In this document: piece after piece, positions 1-12,610 of the stretch | Numbering within the stretch: the stretch's first letter is position 1 | How the letters are laid out: each line of letters starts with the position of its first letter | Assembly (NCBI GenBank): GCA_037389465.1 | Contig: JAZARR010000059.1 | Location: 3,743,001-3,807,000, forward strand | Direction: 5' to 3' | DNA: 64,000 nucleotides | Source: Baylisascaris procyonis | Lineage: Eukaryota; Nematoda; Chromadorea; Rhabditida; Ascarididae | The notes under the pieces: model-generated | What the model saw: only the letters and a program-made list of their open reading frames with translations | Database searches by the model: none | What the model was told of the DNA's origin: nothing | Made by a program: the position numbers and the translations under genes

Positions 1-420
1 CTCAGCCGCTCTCACTAGCCACGAAACGAATACCCTTTCCTTGTAAGCAGCTCCTAAAATTTTGCTACCGTCTGCATTTGATAAAGTATGCAACCGCGTT
101 TGGCAAAAATTTGCGTCTTTGGCTTCAGCCGCGATTTCTACTTCAAACGACTTTCCAAATTACGCCAACACTGCAACTTTTCGAAAATTATTCCTATTGA
201 AGCTTCCGAGGAAAACAAGGCAGCACAACAGCATGAACGACGCAAAAAGTCTCGTTACAGAACCGGGTGTTCTGGAACTCCCTCGCTCCCCGCAGGGGAC
301 TCTGAAAACTCAACCCCACCTAGCCGAAACCGTCGCACGGGCGAATTGCTGCCCACCGCCCTCGGGGTACGATTCATCATTTCACATGGCGAGGGCTCGT
401 TCAAGGGGGCCTCCTACGTC
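1..420 (+). repeat. Interspersed repeat family A, copy 1 (truncated by window start)
   Basis: About 400 bases that match, with scattered substitutions and small indels, the reverse complement of 10,385-10,790. The shared stretch runs from a segment with CTCAGCCGCTCTCACTAGCC through ACCGTCTGCATTTGA and ends near TCATCATTTCACATGG. The open frames inside it do not look like genes. I see no terminal inverted repeats or target duplication because the left end is cut by the window. Confidence 0.85.
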
Positions 421-2649
421 AAAGGTTCTTACGTCAAAGGTTTTTTTTTTTGCGACAGCGTAGAAACGGCTAAGAGAAAGTGAGAGAAAGTGATTCAGTG
501 TCTGCACTAACAAGAACTGATTGGTCTGTGCACTCTGATAAGGTTACATCACGTAACTGCTGGTTTTTGGTGGTAACAGCCACATTTAACGAGTCACTTT
601 AAAAGGACGTGTTTCGTTACTGAAAAGGGAAGCACATGCGAATGCTCATCGTAACGCAAATGTCAGATCGGCTGTCACATTACGTTGAAGCGCTCGTCGT
701 CACGTTCACAAGTTCGCCTTAGGGAGGGATTCATTTAGGTCTATTGCACGAGAGTTTCCACCTCTTCAGAGCTGATTGCATCCTGCACTTTTAATCCATT
801 TGCAAGTGAATGCAAAATTTGTGCACGTGCATGTGTGTCCATATCTTTTTCGTAGCAAATCCGAGGAAGCCTAAAAGCACGACCCTTGGCAGACGTTCTT
901 GACCGAAGGGAACTCTCCTCAAATTCAGCACGATAAGCTATTCACGTCATATGTCGTACGCCATTTAACTTCGACTTCAATGCTTAAGCTCTGCTATGAA
1001 CCGATCACTCCAAAACCTGCAACTGAATTGTTGTATTGGTATGGCGGTGCATCGCTTCATCTTCAATGTGGTTCTTCCGCAGAGGTAACATATTTGTTAG
1101 TGACTCACATCACGCGACAGGCGTAGACTTTCAAATGGAATAGGGCAATATTTTCTCAGCTCACATGTGCCATTATCGCCCATTTCGAATAGTTCTGTCT
1201 TAGTTTTCGTCCATTGTTACTGTTGCCCTTTGTAATGCAAATCTTCATTACGTGTTTCTCATTTTGCACAAATGCGGTTAGCCGCAGACATCGACGGTCA
1301 TTATTATGCCGTTTCAATTGTTTCTGCCTCGCATTGCGACGCATCAAAAGCCCTCCTTCACTTTTCATCCCTTGTTTCATTGTTCTCGAAAATTCTGCCC
1401 AGTTGAATATCGTTGAAACCGAAAGAGCTTCGCAACCGACTTATTTAAAGAATAGATTAATCAGTGCTGACAAACGACTCCGATTAATGAATACTCTATC
1501 ACCGTTTGGTATTTGTTACGGCGTTCATTTCGAATTGCTTCAGACTGGTACTCTTCAAATGAAACTTTAAGCGGAAATCACTTTCATTTGAGAAGAAATG
1601 CTGCTTAACTTGAAATTCACGCGATAGGTTTCGAATAACGCTGTCTTCAGACATGAGTTCTGCTGTGATTGCGGTAAAATGCGACTAGCTTGCGCTCAGT
1701 ATATGCAATAACAACATGTGCTGCTCCATTCTTTACACTTCAACTACTTAGGCACATAGCTGTTTTGTTTTGTTCGTTTTCAGTCGAAGAATAGCTTTAA
1801 ATACGTTTGTGGCTGCTATATTTTCGTATGCTGAGTAAACCTTCTTCATAAAGAAATGATCGGAGCAACCGTAAATACCAGCAAAATTCACTTCTGTAGA
1901 AGGAATTCATACCTAGACAATCGGCCGCAACTTCAAAATAGCAGGGCGAACAACTTGGTGAATGGACTATGATAAAAGGTAAAAGCAAAACAAAAAATGA
2001 CAATGCAAAACAAAGCAAAAATTTTATGGCTAATTGTGTTGATAGGGTTTCGACGTGCACTTATGCGTCGTAGTGTGCTGCTAGTTTTTATTGTTGGCGT
2101 ACGCTTATGTGTTGGATTGTGCTGCTAGCTTTTATCATTGAGCAACACAACTTAAGCATTGACTTTGGGCAGTTGTTGCTTACCAGTGAGACTCTTCCAC
2201 TGCTGCTCGTATCTAGCGGCTCAAGTGCTCATATGTGACGTCTTTAGTAGCTTAATCTGCATTCGCGCCTCCTCCTGAAAGTTACCATCACAGATTTGTG
2301 TACATCACTTGGCCAATATAAGGCGTCTCCACCTATAACCGAAGTACTGATATGCTCTGCAGGTCGTTTTATTGTTTTGTCGATGCAAGTGACGCGATAA
2401 AATGACAGGTTTCATCTGAATTAAAAGAGAAACAGGTGTGGCGCAAAAGAAAATTGCGTGTAATTCTGCAAGGCAGCGTGAGGTTTAATCGGCGAAGACA
2501 GCACTCACTAATTTCAACTTTCTTCCAGTTATTATATTGGTCTACCTTCAGTATACATGTGGCTTTTTTGTCGAAAAAATGCTGTGTTCAATAATTCCTA
2601 TCTGATGAAAGATGAACATCGTTTCCCTAAAAAGTCGATCGTTATTCGT
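421..2649. other. Intergenic, upstream of the PLD-family gene
   Basis: No supportable gene. It holds a short T run near 440, AT-rich DNA and chance open frames without splice context. The outron and promoter of the downstream gene should lie in its right part, but I see no clear TATA element. Confidence 0.5.
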
Positions 2650-2660
2650 TTGTTTGCAGA
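2650..2660 (+). promoter_or_regulatory. Probable spliced-leader trans-splice acceptor of the PLD gene
   Basis: A TTTGTTTGCAG acceptor ends at 2,659, 18 bases upstream of the ATG at 2,678. No upstream exon is needed for the reading frame. In nematodes this arrangement normally marks trans-splicing of a spliced leader. An in-frame upstream ATG at 2,612 would be removed, which decides the start. Confidence 0.6.
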
Positions 2661-2677
2661 AAATAGCGGACTCAAAG

Positions 2678-5600
2678 ATGGTGCGCCATTCACAGTATCC
2701 GGAATTTATGAATGATGGGAAAGTGACACCGATTGATAACTCACAGTTTCAAATTTTTGCGGCAAGAAAATGTTGTGCAAATGACGATGGCGAGTGCAAA
2801 ATTGAGCATCATCACTTGTTCCTAAAGGTAAGAATAAATTACGCAACAGTCACAGCCAAAGATGAAGAAAATATAGAAAACTTTTGTGTCATAAACAAGT
2901 TGGCAAGTCAGTGGCAATCTGCAGTATCTCAATCGAGCCCTACATTTGTATGTGCCTTCCCTTATTTTGACTCTGAACTGTTGTAGTGGTGTTGTTTTTG
3001 ATAGGACAGTGAGCAAGACAGTTTTCCTGAGGCACATCATACTCACCTATTCCATCCACTTTTTTCCAGCCGTAAAGTACAAACGCAAACAGAACGTTAT
3101 TGCAAAGTATGCATAATGTGTGTTCGTTAATAAAAAATATCAATGAACAAACCGTCATAAAGAGAAATGGCGGTGCGACTTTGTGCACAGAAACATTCAA
3201 CGGAAGTTATTGATGAAGGCGACAAAAATCAGTTTAGTGCTGATAATAGTGAGCAGTGGTGAACGGTGGCGTGCTTGCAGCACAACGATTTCAACGAAAC
3301 TTCTATCGCCTCTTGCCACAAAATATGAGCGCCCATCGCGCTACGCAACTACAAATACACAAACAGCAACTCATCACCTCATGAACGCACCATTGCGGGT
3401 AAACTTCTTCATCCATTTCCAAAGGAAAGTTCTCTCAGGGAAAGCATATTACGCAAAAGGCTATTATTCGTCAAAATTCACCAATAAAGGAAATACATAG
3501 TTGTTGTTTCGTTCTCTTTTTTCAGTTTGTTGCTGTACTCATCATCCCGTCGGTGGCATTCTTCGTGCTATCCGAAGTTCACAACATGAAAAAACCACAG
3601 GTGACGAGATCACCAACATTCGACAGTAGAACGGCTTCATGCGCTCAAACATGCACGTAAGTCTTCCCCTTTAGTACGACCGAACAGCTCGTAAAGAAAC
3701 CACCATTTGCTTTCTTTTTCCGACTCGTGTAGAAATGAGAATCTTCATGAGGAAACAACCACTCATTCTGCAAATCGAACTGTACAGAGCTTCCAGCGAC
3801 CCCTAATGCTTCAGTGACGTGAACTAAACACATTAATCTCTTTGTATTCCCAGGAAACGGTATCTGTAATAGCAATGCGAAATGTGAACAAATTACATCT
3901 TTACACGAAAAGATGAAGGAATGAAAGTGCTAAAAGAATGGCGGAAGGGGCGAAAATAGATCACAATTTCAGGCAGTATGAGGGTTAGTGTAGCGCTCTT
4001 ATGTTATCAGATATTGCATTAACAATGCTCTGGAACTTTTATCCGTTGCAAGGGTGGTAATGGGAGGTGTGTTTGCACCTTGGCCTAGTATGGCGTTGTG
4101 GACAGGAGAAAATAAGTGACTGTATCCATGTCTGCAGGGTGGTGTAATGTCGGCGAGAGTGGAGTAATTTCAAGTAGTAGGTATGGAGAGTGTTTCTGGT
4201 AATCAACGGAGACCCTGTTCACAGACACGGACGAATCCGCGAAGTGAATTATGGCTTCAATGACGTGGACCTGGAAAATATGCGAAAGATGTAATCAGTA
4301 TGTAAATAGACACAGATAACGGAACAGATAATAAGGGCAACAGCAAATGAAAGGAAAGCACAGCGCCCACAAAGCGTTCAAGCGAACAAACATCGAGTAG
4401 CACTGAGTTCAATACACAAAAGCAGCAAGAGTGCGAAGAGAAAAACGGCGCAACGATAGTTTGAAAGATCAAGGAGTGGGTGCAATAACGATAATGACAA
4501 GAAGCAGATACCAAGTTCATTGAACGCTTCCTTCAAACAGAGTGGCTGCCATCTTCAGCTATTTGAAACTGCTTTGAATGAGCACAAGTTACTTCATAAA
4601 ATTGTATATGAAGAGCTCCCTCCAACCAAGTGTAAGGCAAAGCGTTAGCCACCGTCGGTGGGTCGTTTAGGAAACATTTCGTGGGTCTTCATCTCCACGA
4701 CCGCTTCACTAGAGCAGTTGCTAAGTAACGGCAGTAACGGCTGCCAAACGTAAGCTGTACTACCTTTGTTGTGTACTTTTAAAATATTTCAGTTTTTGAA
4801 GTGTAGCATGGAGATGCAGTATTTGCGAGGATGTCGATTCATGCGTCCATCTGTCCGTCTGGTATTTTCGGCGTGGGAAGGGCTGCAGCTAATTTGGCAT
4901 TTGCGATGCACGCATTAGGCTGATTTGCTACTGCTATTTTCCCACTGAACCCTCAGGTTTGGAAGAAGTTATGAGCAGTTTTAAACGTACTAAAATTTTC
5001 TTATGAGTGGTTTCAAACATACTAAATTTTTCTGAGTATTCAGTAATTGGTGTTGCCACAACAAGAGTTCTTTTGTAGAAGATATGTAAGGTCAGTCGGA
5101 TGAGTGCAAAATTTGAGCGCATTATTCCGCATTTTTTTCCCATATACTGGTAATTACAAGGCTTGCGGATTGACTGAGTGGGATACAAAAGCGCATGTCC
5201 TAATAGTTTCTTTGGCATGCTTGCTTGTTTGTTTACTCGACTAGCTGATGGTATGGACAATTTAAGATGTGACCAAGTGGGGCTCTATCGCTCTCTTTCG
5301 TTCTATGGTCGCATCATGTGCACAAAATTAGTCGAGCCTTAGGTTGTTTAGGAGGATGGTGCGCCCTGCACTGCAGCTCAAATTGTGCTTGTGGTAGTTT
5401 GTGCAAGTGAAGGGAAATGAAAACGTCAGTTCAATCATGCATGAATTTGGCTTGCAGAATTCTGCAACATTTTTCTCAGCGAAATTGGTTACGATATTGC
5501 ACTGTTTTTTAGATTCAACAACGAATTTTGTCGGGGATGGCGAGATCGGTTCTACCAAAAAAGCATTTACTATTCCGTACATAGGTATTCGGTACAGTGG

Positions 5601-8600
5601 ATGTATTGTCTCTAATGTGCAGGGATTTTCTTTTCATATATGATAATCTTCAAAACGTGAAGAAAAGGGGAGCGAATGCAACAGAATTGGGCAGTGAACT
5701 CTTGTAAAGGTGTGAGGCCATGTTTTGTCTGTCTTCCTTTGATTTGCCCTGAAGGATTCGCACATTTCTTCTCTTTTAGGCTCGACCAGATACTGAGCAA
5801 TCTGGCAACAAGACGAGAGATTAAGATTTTTTTATTAAGCCTCAATAAAACCAATAATAGTAAGGCAGAGGGAATAACATGGGAAGAGGAGGAATGTCAT
5901 TCCGGCAGCATCTTGGCACGAACAGTGCCATTTCCTGCTCCTCACGCCCGGGGCATTTCGCGGCGGGACTGCTCACCGCTGCGGTTCGAAGGAACCATCG
6001 CAAAGACGGCACCCCACGTGAAAAGCTAGAAACACATTTATGACCTGTAATCAAACATGTTGTTCTTTTATACGCACCGACCTTTGCATCAACATTTGTA
6101 AAGAGTTTGCTCTATCCCATGATCATTGCTTCTCTGCTCTGCCCAAAAGCAATTGGTCTACGATTTATTGATCATTCCTTAACTCTGTGAATATTTACTA
6201 TTTACCCTCATTTTGCATATTACTTGCACCATTCAGGATAAGTATTGTGGAGAGCATTCCGGAAAATATAACGTTCGGTTCTATGAGCCTACCCGAGAGC
6301 ACGTTTAATGCGTGGAATTCATTAATTCGCTCTTCAAAATCCAACCTCCTAATCGCAGCTTACAAATCAAGCCTTCGAGGAAAGCACGTGTTCGGCTCCG
6401 AAAACAGTCAATTGTTTTCGACGCAGGTTTGCTTTCAAGAGTAAAATACTTTTATAAGAGAAATAATGCGTTTTTGAGCAGATTTTCATGTCGCTTTAGC
6501 CAATATTTGAGTGAGCTCGTCTATAGCGTTGCATTCATTCAATTCGAAACTATGTTCACCACGACAGAAAAACGATTGTTGCCACTGCAGCTCAATATTT
6601 TATGGACTCAATGAGCCTTCAAATTTACTAATAGAAAATGCTCACCTTCGTTCAGCTTTGCCTCAGCAATTCAACCGAAAACTAAACTTTTGTATGGTGA
6701 AGAATAAAAGCCGCAGTTGAAATGGAACATACACCTGTGAACTTTTCCCAGTGTATGGAGAGGTCGAGGAAGGATGACGACAAGGTGGCCAGAGGGAAAT
6801 CGTATCATTCCACTTTTTTGTCAGGGTGCACCGATGGAGGTAACGAAGAGCAACAGATCACTTTAACATTTTTGTGCAGGCTCGTTTGTTCAATGAGCTA
6901 TTATTTCTAGGAACTGTTTTGCATGGAGTGGACAAATGACGAATAGAGCAAGGAAGGACGAAGCTGAGCTTCCTCGCTATGTTATGATTGTGGTGGAGCG
7001 TGAGTATATCTACGTATACAAAAATATTTCTGGGGTTTTATGATTGGCGTATTTAAGATGCTGCATTAAAACTTTGAATGTTTCATAGCGGATGGCAGAT
7101 TTCCCAAGTAGCTGGCCAAAGGCTGCATTTGGAGCTTAAGAACTTTATAAGCATTGGATTGAGCGACGGTTGATGTTGTTTCACCTGCTGCTGTTGGCGT
7201 TTGTGCCATAATTGATGTGTTTCTATGACATCATCCCCTCATGGCCAAGGCTCACAGCTCTTAAATATATGCAACCGGTGTGAAGAATGAGGTTTTGCGC
7301 CTCAAATCGATGCTTCACACCTTGCTACTACCATCGAGTGCATATCCTCCGGTATTGTTTGTTTTTAATGTTTTATACATGAGACCTTTTACTGAAATTC
7401 ATCACAAAGTAAGTGCGATTACTGCCTGAAGAAGATGGCGCCAACATGAGCATTGTGGTGGAATGAGCATCAGAGGTTATGCAGGAGGTTTGGAAATTTG
7501 AGATATGATGCAAACATCGGTGTTGGGACCTGGTGTGGCGGAAGTAGAAATGTACTAATGAGCCATTAACTCAGGGCGAGAAGATATTTGATGCATTGCT
7601 GGAAAGCGGAACGGAAAAAGGAGTCTCGATTCGTATTGTCGAAAATTATCCTCCTAAAGACAAAGGAGACAATGAAGATGCTGCGAGTCTTGAAAAGAGA
7701 GGTTTGAGTTCTTTTTTTTTTAAACATGAATGCTAAGGCTTCCGAATGTGATATTTAAATCACAATATGATTTATCTCCTTCCAGCAGGATTTCAGCGCC
7801 TTCGTTCAATTTTTATTCTATTTGAATTGCTAGAGCAATCGAAAAGGGAAATTGCACATGAACAAGGACACAACCATAATTTCAAAAACATCTCAAGTTG
7901 CTGCAGAGTGAGCGAAGTAGTAAAACTCACAATGGGAAAGCTCACATTTCCCATTCTGATGTCCGAGCTCAGATTAACGATAAATAATAAATACTGTAAA
8001 TCACCAGGATGTTGCTAAGCTTATGTATATAGATACGTTCATAGAGGCACGCCGTGGACCATGCAATAACTGTGCCCCAATAACCGGTAATATATTCAGT
8101 AATCTGAGGGCCACACGAAACTAACCTTAGTAATACAGCTGAACTCTAGCGTGAAGAGTAAAGAAGAATCTATGAGGTATGATCTAATTTTTATCTCACA
8201 TCTTTGCATACGGCGCTTTCTGCCGCAATGCGAAACCGATTGGTAAGTGATCTGCGGTAAGGCACAGTTGCGCTCTTGCACACACGAGGTTCTCAAATGT
8301 CAGTAAGTGCCAGCGATATTTATGCCTTCGAGTAGAGAAAGAGCATAAATGGAACTTAAACTGTGTTCGTGCCGAAACTAATGCGAGAGACGCGAAGATC
8401 TTTGGCTCCATGTGTTATAAAAGTATGAATCTATAAGTTTATACAACGATTTCAGGAGCGGTTCACCGCCGACATCTCAATTTTCAGAAGATCCTTGGCA
8501 AGGGCACAATGCATTCAAAGTTTATCGTTAGTGACAAAAGAAGTTTTTATCTCGGGTCGGCAAATCTCGACTGGAGATCGCTGAATCAGGTGAGCAAATA

Positions 8601-11600
8601 CACCGAAAAGTGAAAAACGGAGGACAAGGCAAATACAAGATCACATGAAAGTATCGGCGACTAGAAAATGCATATTTTTTGCTGAAATTCAGTTTCTTTC
8701 GTGTACTGCCTTAACCACAGAGGTGAACACCAAATCGGCACATGCTAGATGTGGCGTCTAGCTTCCAATTCAGTGGTTATCCGGGTTCTATAAGGAATAC
8801 TGTGCTGAAAACGCTGCAAAATAATACTACCTCAACAGGATATAGCGCGAAGAAATTTGTATTAACGGCTGGTAAAAACTGCGGAGGAGATCAAGATGGT
8901 TTTTCAGAAAATGGAATTGGGTGTCGTTGTGAAAGAGTGCCCGTGCTTGGCCGAGGACCTGTCGAATGTTTTCAACACATATTGGGAATTGACGTCGTAC
9001 GGCGCTGCTGCGTTGGAAAGTGTACATCGAGTCAACAAGAGAGGAGCGTCATACAATATGCAGAGTCCACTGCGAGTTATTCACAGAGGAGCTCTAACCG
9101 ATGTGTTCATTGCTGTAAGTTGAAAGTTGAGTGAATGCAGTCAGTCGTGGAAATGGAATGCACATTCGCAATCGAAAAGCGGCTTATACCGCCCCAGAAT
9201 GAGCAAAAACGTTTACTATACGGATTCCTTTCAAGATCAAGAAATAAAATGCCGAAAAAAAACGACTGTTTGCTACAAAAAAGCCTGCCGTGAACCATGA
9301 ATGTCTAAGGTTCATGTATCAGTCCTTGCAGACATCGCCGCCACTGTTGAACGGACCTCATCGAACGTGGGACTTAGAAGCGATCTTGCGAGCAATCAAT
9401 GACTCAAAAGTTTATTTGTATATACACGTCATGGATTATTTCCCAATGTTCATCTATAGTAAGCCACGAAGGTTTGGATTTTTTATGGCATTGGCTTTGC
9501 TTTCTACTAAACACTATAAATATGGGGCAACGCAAATACCATGCCGAAAGGTGCGTTTTTAGATATTGGCCAGTGATAGATGACGCCATTCGGAAGGCAG
9601 TTCTTCGTGGAGTTGAGGTAAAAATGCTGGTTGCCGCATTGCACTATCCTGCACTTGGGCTACGCTTTTTGTCCTCTCTTGAAACCCTCAGCGGTATCAA
9701 CACCAATGGCTCCATCGAAGCGGTATGACTTTTGTCTATGCTCGTAAAACCTATGTATGTGTGCGTACGTGCTTGCTGCAGGTGCATGTCTGTGTGATGT
9801 GTGCATTTTGCATGTTTACTGCTGGAATTTAAAATAGCGTTCTCCAACGTGAGCTCAATTTTCAGAGAATATTCAAAGTGCCAACGCCTGCGGCTATGCA
9901 GAAGGTGATGATTCGCGAGAGACGAACCCACAATAAATTTGTGGTTACTGACGACACTGTCATCATTGGTGAGTCTTGCATAAGAAACTGATCAAGCTTC
10001 TACAGACTTCGACGAACACCTGTATGTGAAGGTTTTTGAAGAAAGCAGTTCTCGCTAGAGCTCTTTTGTGCAGTTGATAGAGGTGGCCACAAGCACTGTT
10101 CGAAAGCGAAAAGCACTTCGAACCGCTAAAGTGTGTGAAATAAAATGAAATCTATCAAAATAGTTTCCTCAGAGCAATTTGCCCTTTCTTGACCTTTGTG
10201 CCAAGCATTCGTTGCACTTCTCTTGTTCAGTCAGAGCCCATCTTTTCATGGGAAAACCATACTTAAGGATCGTATTCAAGGATGGGGTCACATGTGTTTC
10301 GTAATCTGAATTGGCTTAAACAGGTGCCTCTGCATTTGAGGGAACAGAGGATGAGCTCCATGCGGACTGTAGTGTTTTGAAGCGGACTCCCACCATGTGA
10401 AATGATGAGTGATTCAGTCGTGGAGGCATGGGAGCTCTTCGCCCCCGCGGGAAGGGTTGAGTTCTCAGAATCCATCACGAGGGGCAGGAGAGTTCCGGAG
10501 AGCAGATGCTTCTGCGGAGGCGAAAGATTGGAGAACGCCTAGTTCTATTACGAGATTTTTGAAATCGTTCATGCTATTGTGCTTAATCGTTTTCATGGAA
10601 CGCTGCAATGGAATAATTTTCGAAAAGTTGCAATGTTGGTGTAATTTGGAAAGCGTTTGAAATAGAAATCGCGGCTGAAGCCCAATATGCGTATTTTTGT
10701 CAAATGCAGACGGTAGAAAAATTTTAGGAACTGCTTACAAGGAAACGGTATTCGCTTCATGGCTAGTGAGAGCGGCTGAGGAAATGTTATGTTGCGTTGT
10801 GATAAGTAAGTGCAGTGAAGGCCGCTTCTATATTGCAAAAGTGATAGGGAATGGGATGAGGAGCAGTGTGCTTTTTTGACATATGTATGCTACGTAATGA
10901 AGTTGCTAGAATTAGTGTGCTTTAGTTTTTGGCAGGTTATTCTTCTTATTTTTGTATTCTCTTTGTTTTGACTGCATATTCGATTTGGAAATTTTGGTCC
11001 GCGAATGATGGTGATGAAGATGTCAGCGGGTGCCCATAACCGTGACGTCTTTATGCGGAAATGAGTTTGTTTTATCTCCACTGTGAAATTTGAGAATAGT
11101 GGCGAAACCGAGTACGCGGGCGGAATACCAAGCTCTCTAAGATGGCAGCTCAACATATTGCACCACAGTTCATTGTGCTATCCGTGCCCCTTATTACTGC
11201 GTCTCCTGATCGACCATCGGCAGTAATGGAATTTTTTTTTCATAGCTTACGACCGTAGAATCCGCACTTCTAACATCACTTGCAGAAATTTGCGATAACG
11301 GCAGCCGGGACACTGGAGGGGGTCCCCGCGTGCGGGATATTGGTTGCAGCAAAGCCCAATCGGGAGGTGGGGATTTTATTACCCCAAAGACCCCCGCGGT
11401 CCAAAATTCATGATATATATTAATACAGTGGCCCTCGTGGGAAAAGGGATAGGTGTGAATTGAAACGCTAGCGCTATGTGAGGTAGTCGCTCGTAGTGCC
11501 GTTATGAGACTGCCGATACATTTATTCCACTTTTGTGTTCACAGCTCAATGCGTAATGTGTTGATATCAAAATGTAGGTCCTTTACTTATTCATTAGAGA

Positions 11601-12610
11601 AACATGACATCTGGGATCTGTTGACGACACAGAACTTCAGCCTTCCGTCAATACATAATGTGGTCATTTATTGTAGGAACCTCCAACTGGTCAGGCGATT
11701 ACTTTGACGGAGGCAGCACTGGCGCTGCTTTCGTAGCACAACAGCGTGGTGCAGGTGAAGAAGGCAAGCCGCTTGTTGCTGAGATGAAGGGCATTTTTCT
11801 TCGTGACTGGTAAGGGTGAAACAGTTCAACTTGGATATCGTTCTTTCTCATCGATGAAAGTTTCCATTTAGTGGATAGTACGTTTATTTTTGTAAGTAAT
11901 ATGAAGCACTCCACAAGAAGAAATATCTCTCCACGAACAAAAGTTATTGTTCACAAAAAAAGACTTCCATTTCAGTCTTTAATGACCTTCATAATATGAA
12001 ATTTTCATTCTGAAAATGACGACGTTGCTCTTTCAAATCGGCAGAAACTCGCTCAGAACATTTTATAGCTTTTGGGAAAACGCATTATTTGGCAAAAAAT
12101 CAATTTGTAAAGGAAATGGGATACGAGGAAAAAAAGCTACACTGCTTATTAGGCTCGTTTTCTTATGGTGCAACTTGAGGAGAAAAGAAGTTTGCATTTT
12201 ATAATATTGCTTTCTCAAACATCTTATTTTAAGTGGATTTTCTTCCGCTTGTTTATTTTCTATCAGCGACTCATATACATACCTGTCATGAAAACGCAAC
12301 CATTTGTTTTATGCCGTCATCAAGCTTTCGCTGGCACTCTTCTAGAATCCAAATTTAATATTGATAGCCCCATCATCTGCGCTAGAGTTTTGGTTTAGAA
12401 AGAGCACAGCTAGTTAAATCCCAAAGTAATGTTCCAGTATTTTAAAAAAAACAACTCATTTTCCACACATACGAACAGTATTTCCGTTCCAGGTATTCTG
12501 AGTATACACACTCTGTGTCCGAGTACACTGAAAAATGCCTCTTAACAAGAACGGGCGAATTCTGTGAGGCCGACAAGGACCCGGCACTCTTGGCAACAAG
12601 CCAACAATAG
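2678..12610 (+). CDS. PLD3/PLD4-like phospholipase D-family protein, 11 exons, 530 aa
   Basis: Exons: 2678-2827, 3526-3656, 6237-6426, 7575-7701, 8456-8589, 8908-9114, 9332-9471, 9563-9722, 9866-9968, 11677-11809, 12493-12610. All phases agree and give 530 residues (human PLD3 has 490). Residues 1-46 are a cytoplasmic tail; about 47-68 are a single membrane anchor, so the protein is type II. Residues 96-101 hold the family's VESIPE motif. The first HKD motif is H219, K221, D226, followed by GSANLDW (233-239). The second is H435, K437, D442, followed by GTSNW (448-452). PLD3 and PLD4 are lysosomal/ER proteins that degrade single-stranded nucleic acid in vertebrates; that role is family knowledge, not shown here. 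The second motif keeps Asp where vertebrate PLD3 has Glu. Introns 2 and 9 carry repeat copies. The neighbour gene converges on its 3' end. Identity is very secure; the weakest splice sites are the three GTTTG donors. Confidence 0.93.
5700..6180 (+). repeat. Interspersed repeat family B, copy 1, in PLD intron 2
   Basis: About 480 bases align in the same orientation with 52,240-52,750. Shared landmarks are TTTGATTTG, GGATTCGCA, TTTTTTATTA followed by GCCTCAA, CTTTTATACGCACCGACC and GAGTTTGCTCT. Divergence is substantial, so this is an old non-autonomous element. It holds no convincing coding frame. Confidence 0.85.
10385..10790 (-). repeat. Interspersed repeat family A, copy 2, in PLD intron 9
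   Basis: Its reverse complement matches 1-420 over essentially its whole length, including CTCAGCCGCTCTCACTAGCC and ACCGTCTGCATTTGA. The two copies are inverted relative to each other and about 10 kb apart. The copy lies between PLD exons 9 and 10 and is spliced out. Confidence 0.87.
11290..11508. mobile_element. Candidate short TIR element (MITE-like), GC-rich
   Basis: A GC-rich block (GGGTCCCCGCGTGCGGG, CCCCGCGGTCC) stands out from the AT-rich intron. It begins with GATAACGGCAG and ends with GTGCCGTTATG, which are near-perfect inverted repeats of each other. No second copy is in the window, and I could not define a target duplication. Confidence 0.4.

Noticed and set aside
62..483. Open frames of about 130 codons at the left edge
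   Set aside because: They lie in repeat family A, and the other copy of the repeat is full of stops in the same frames.
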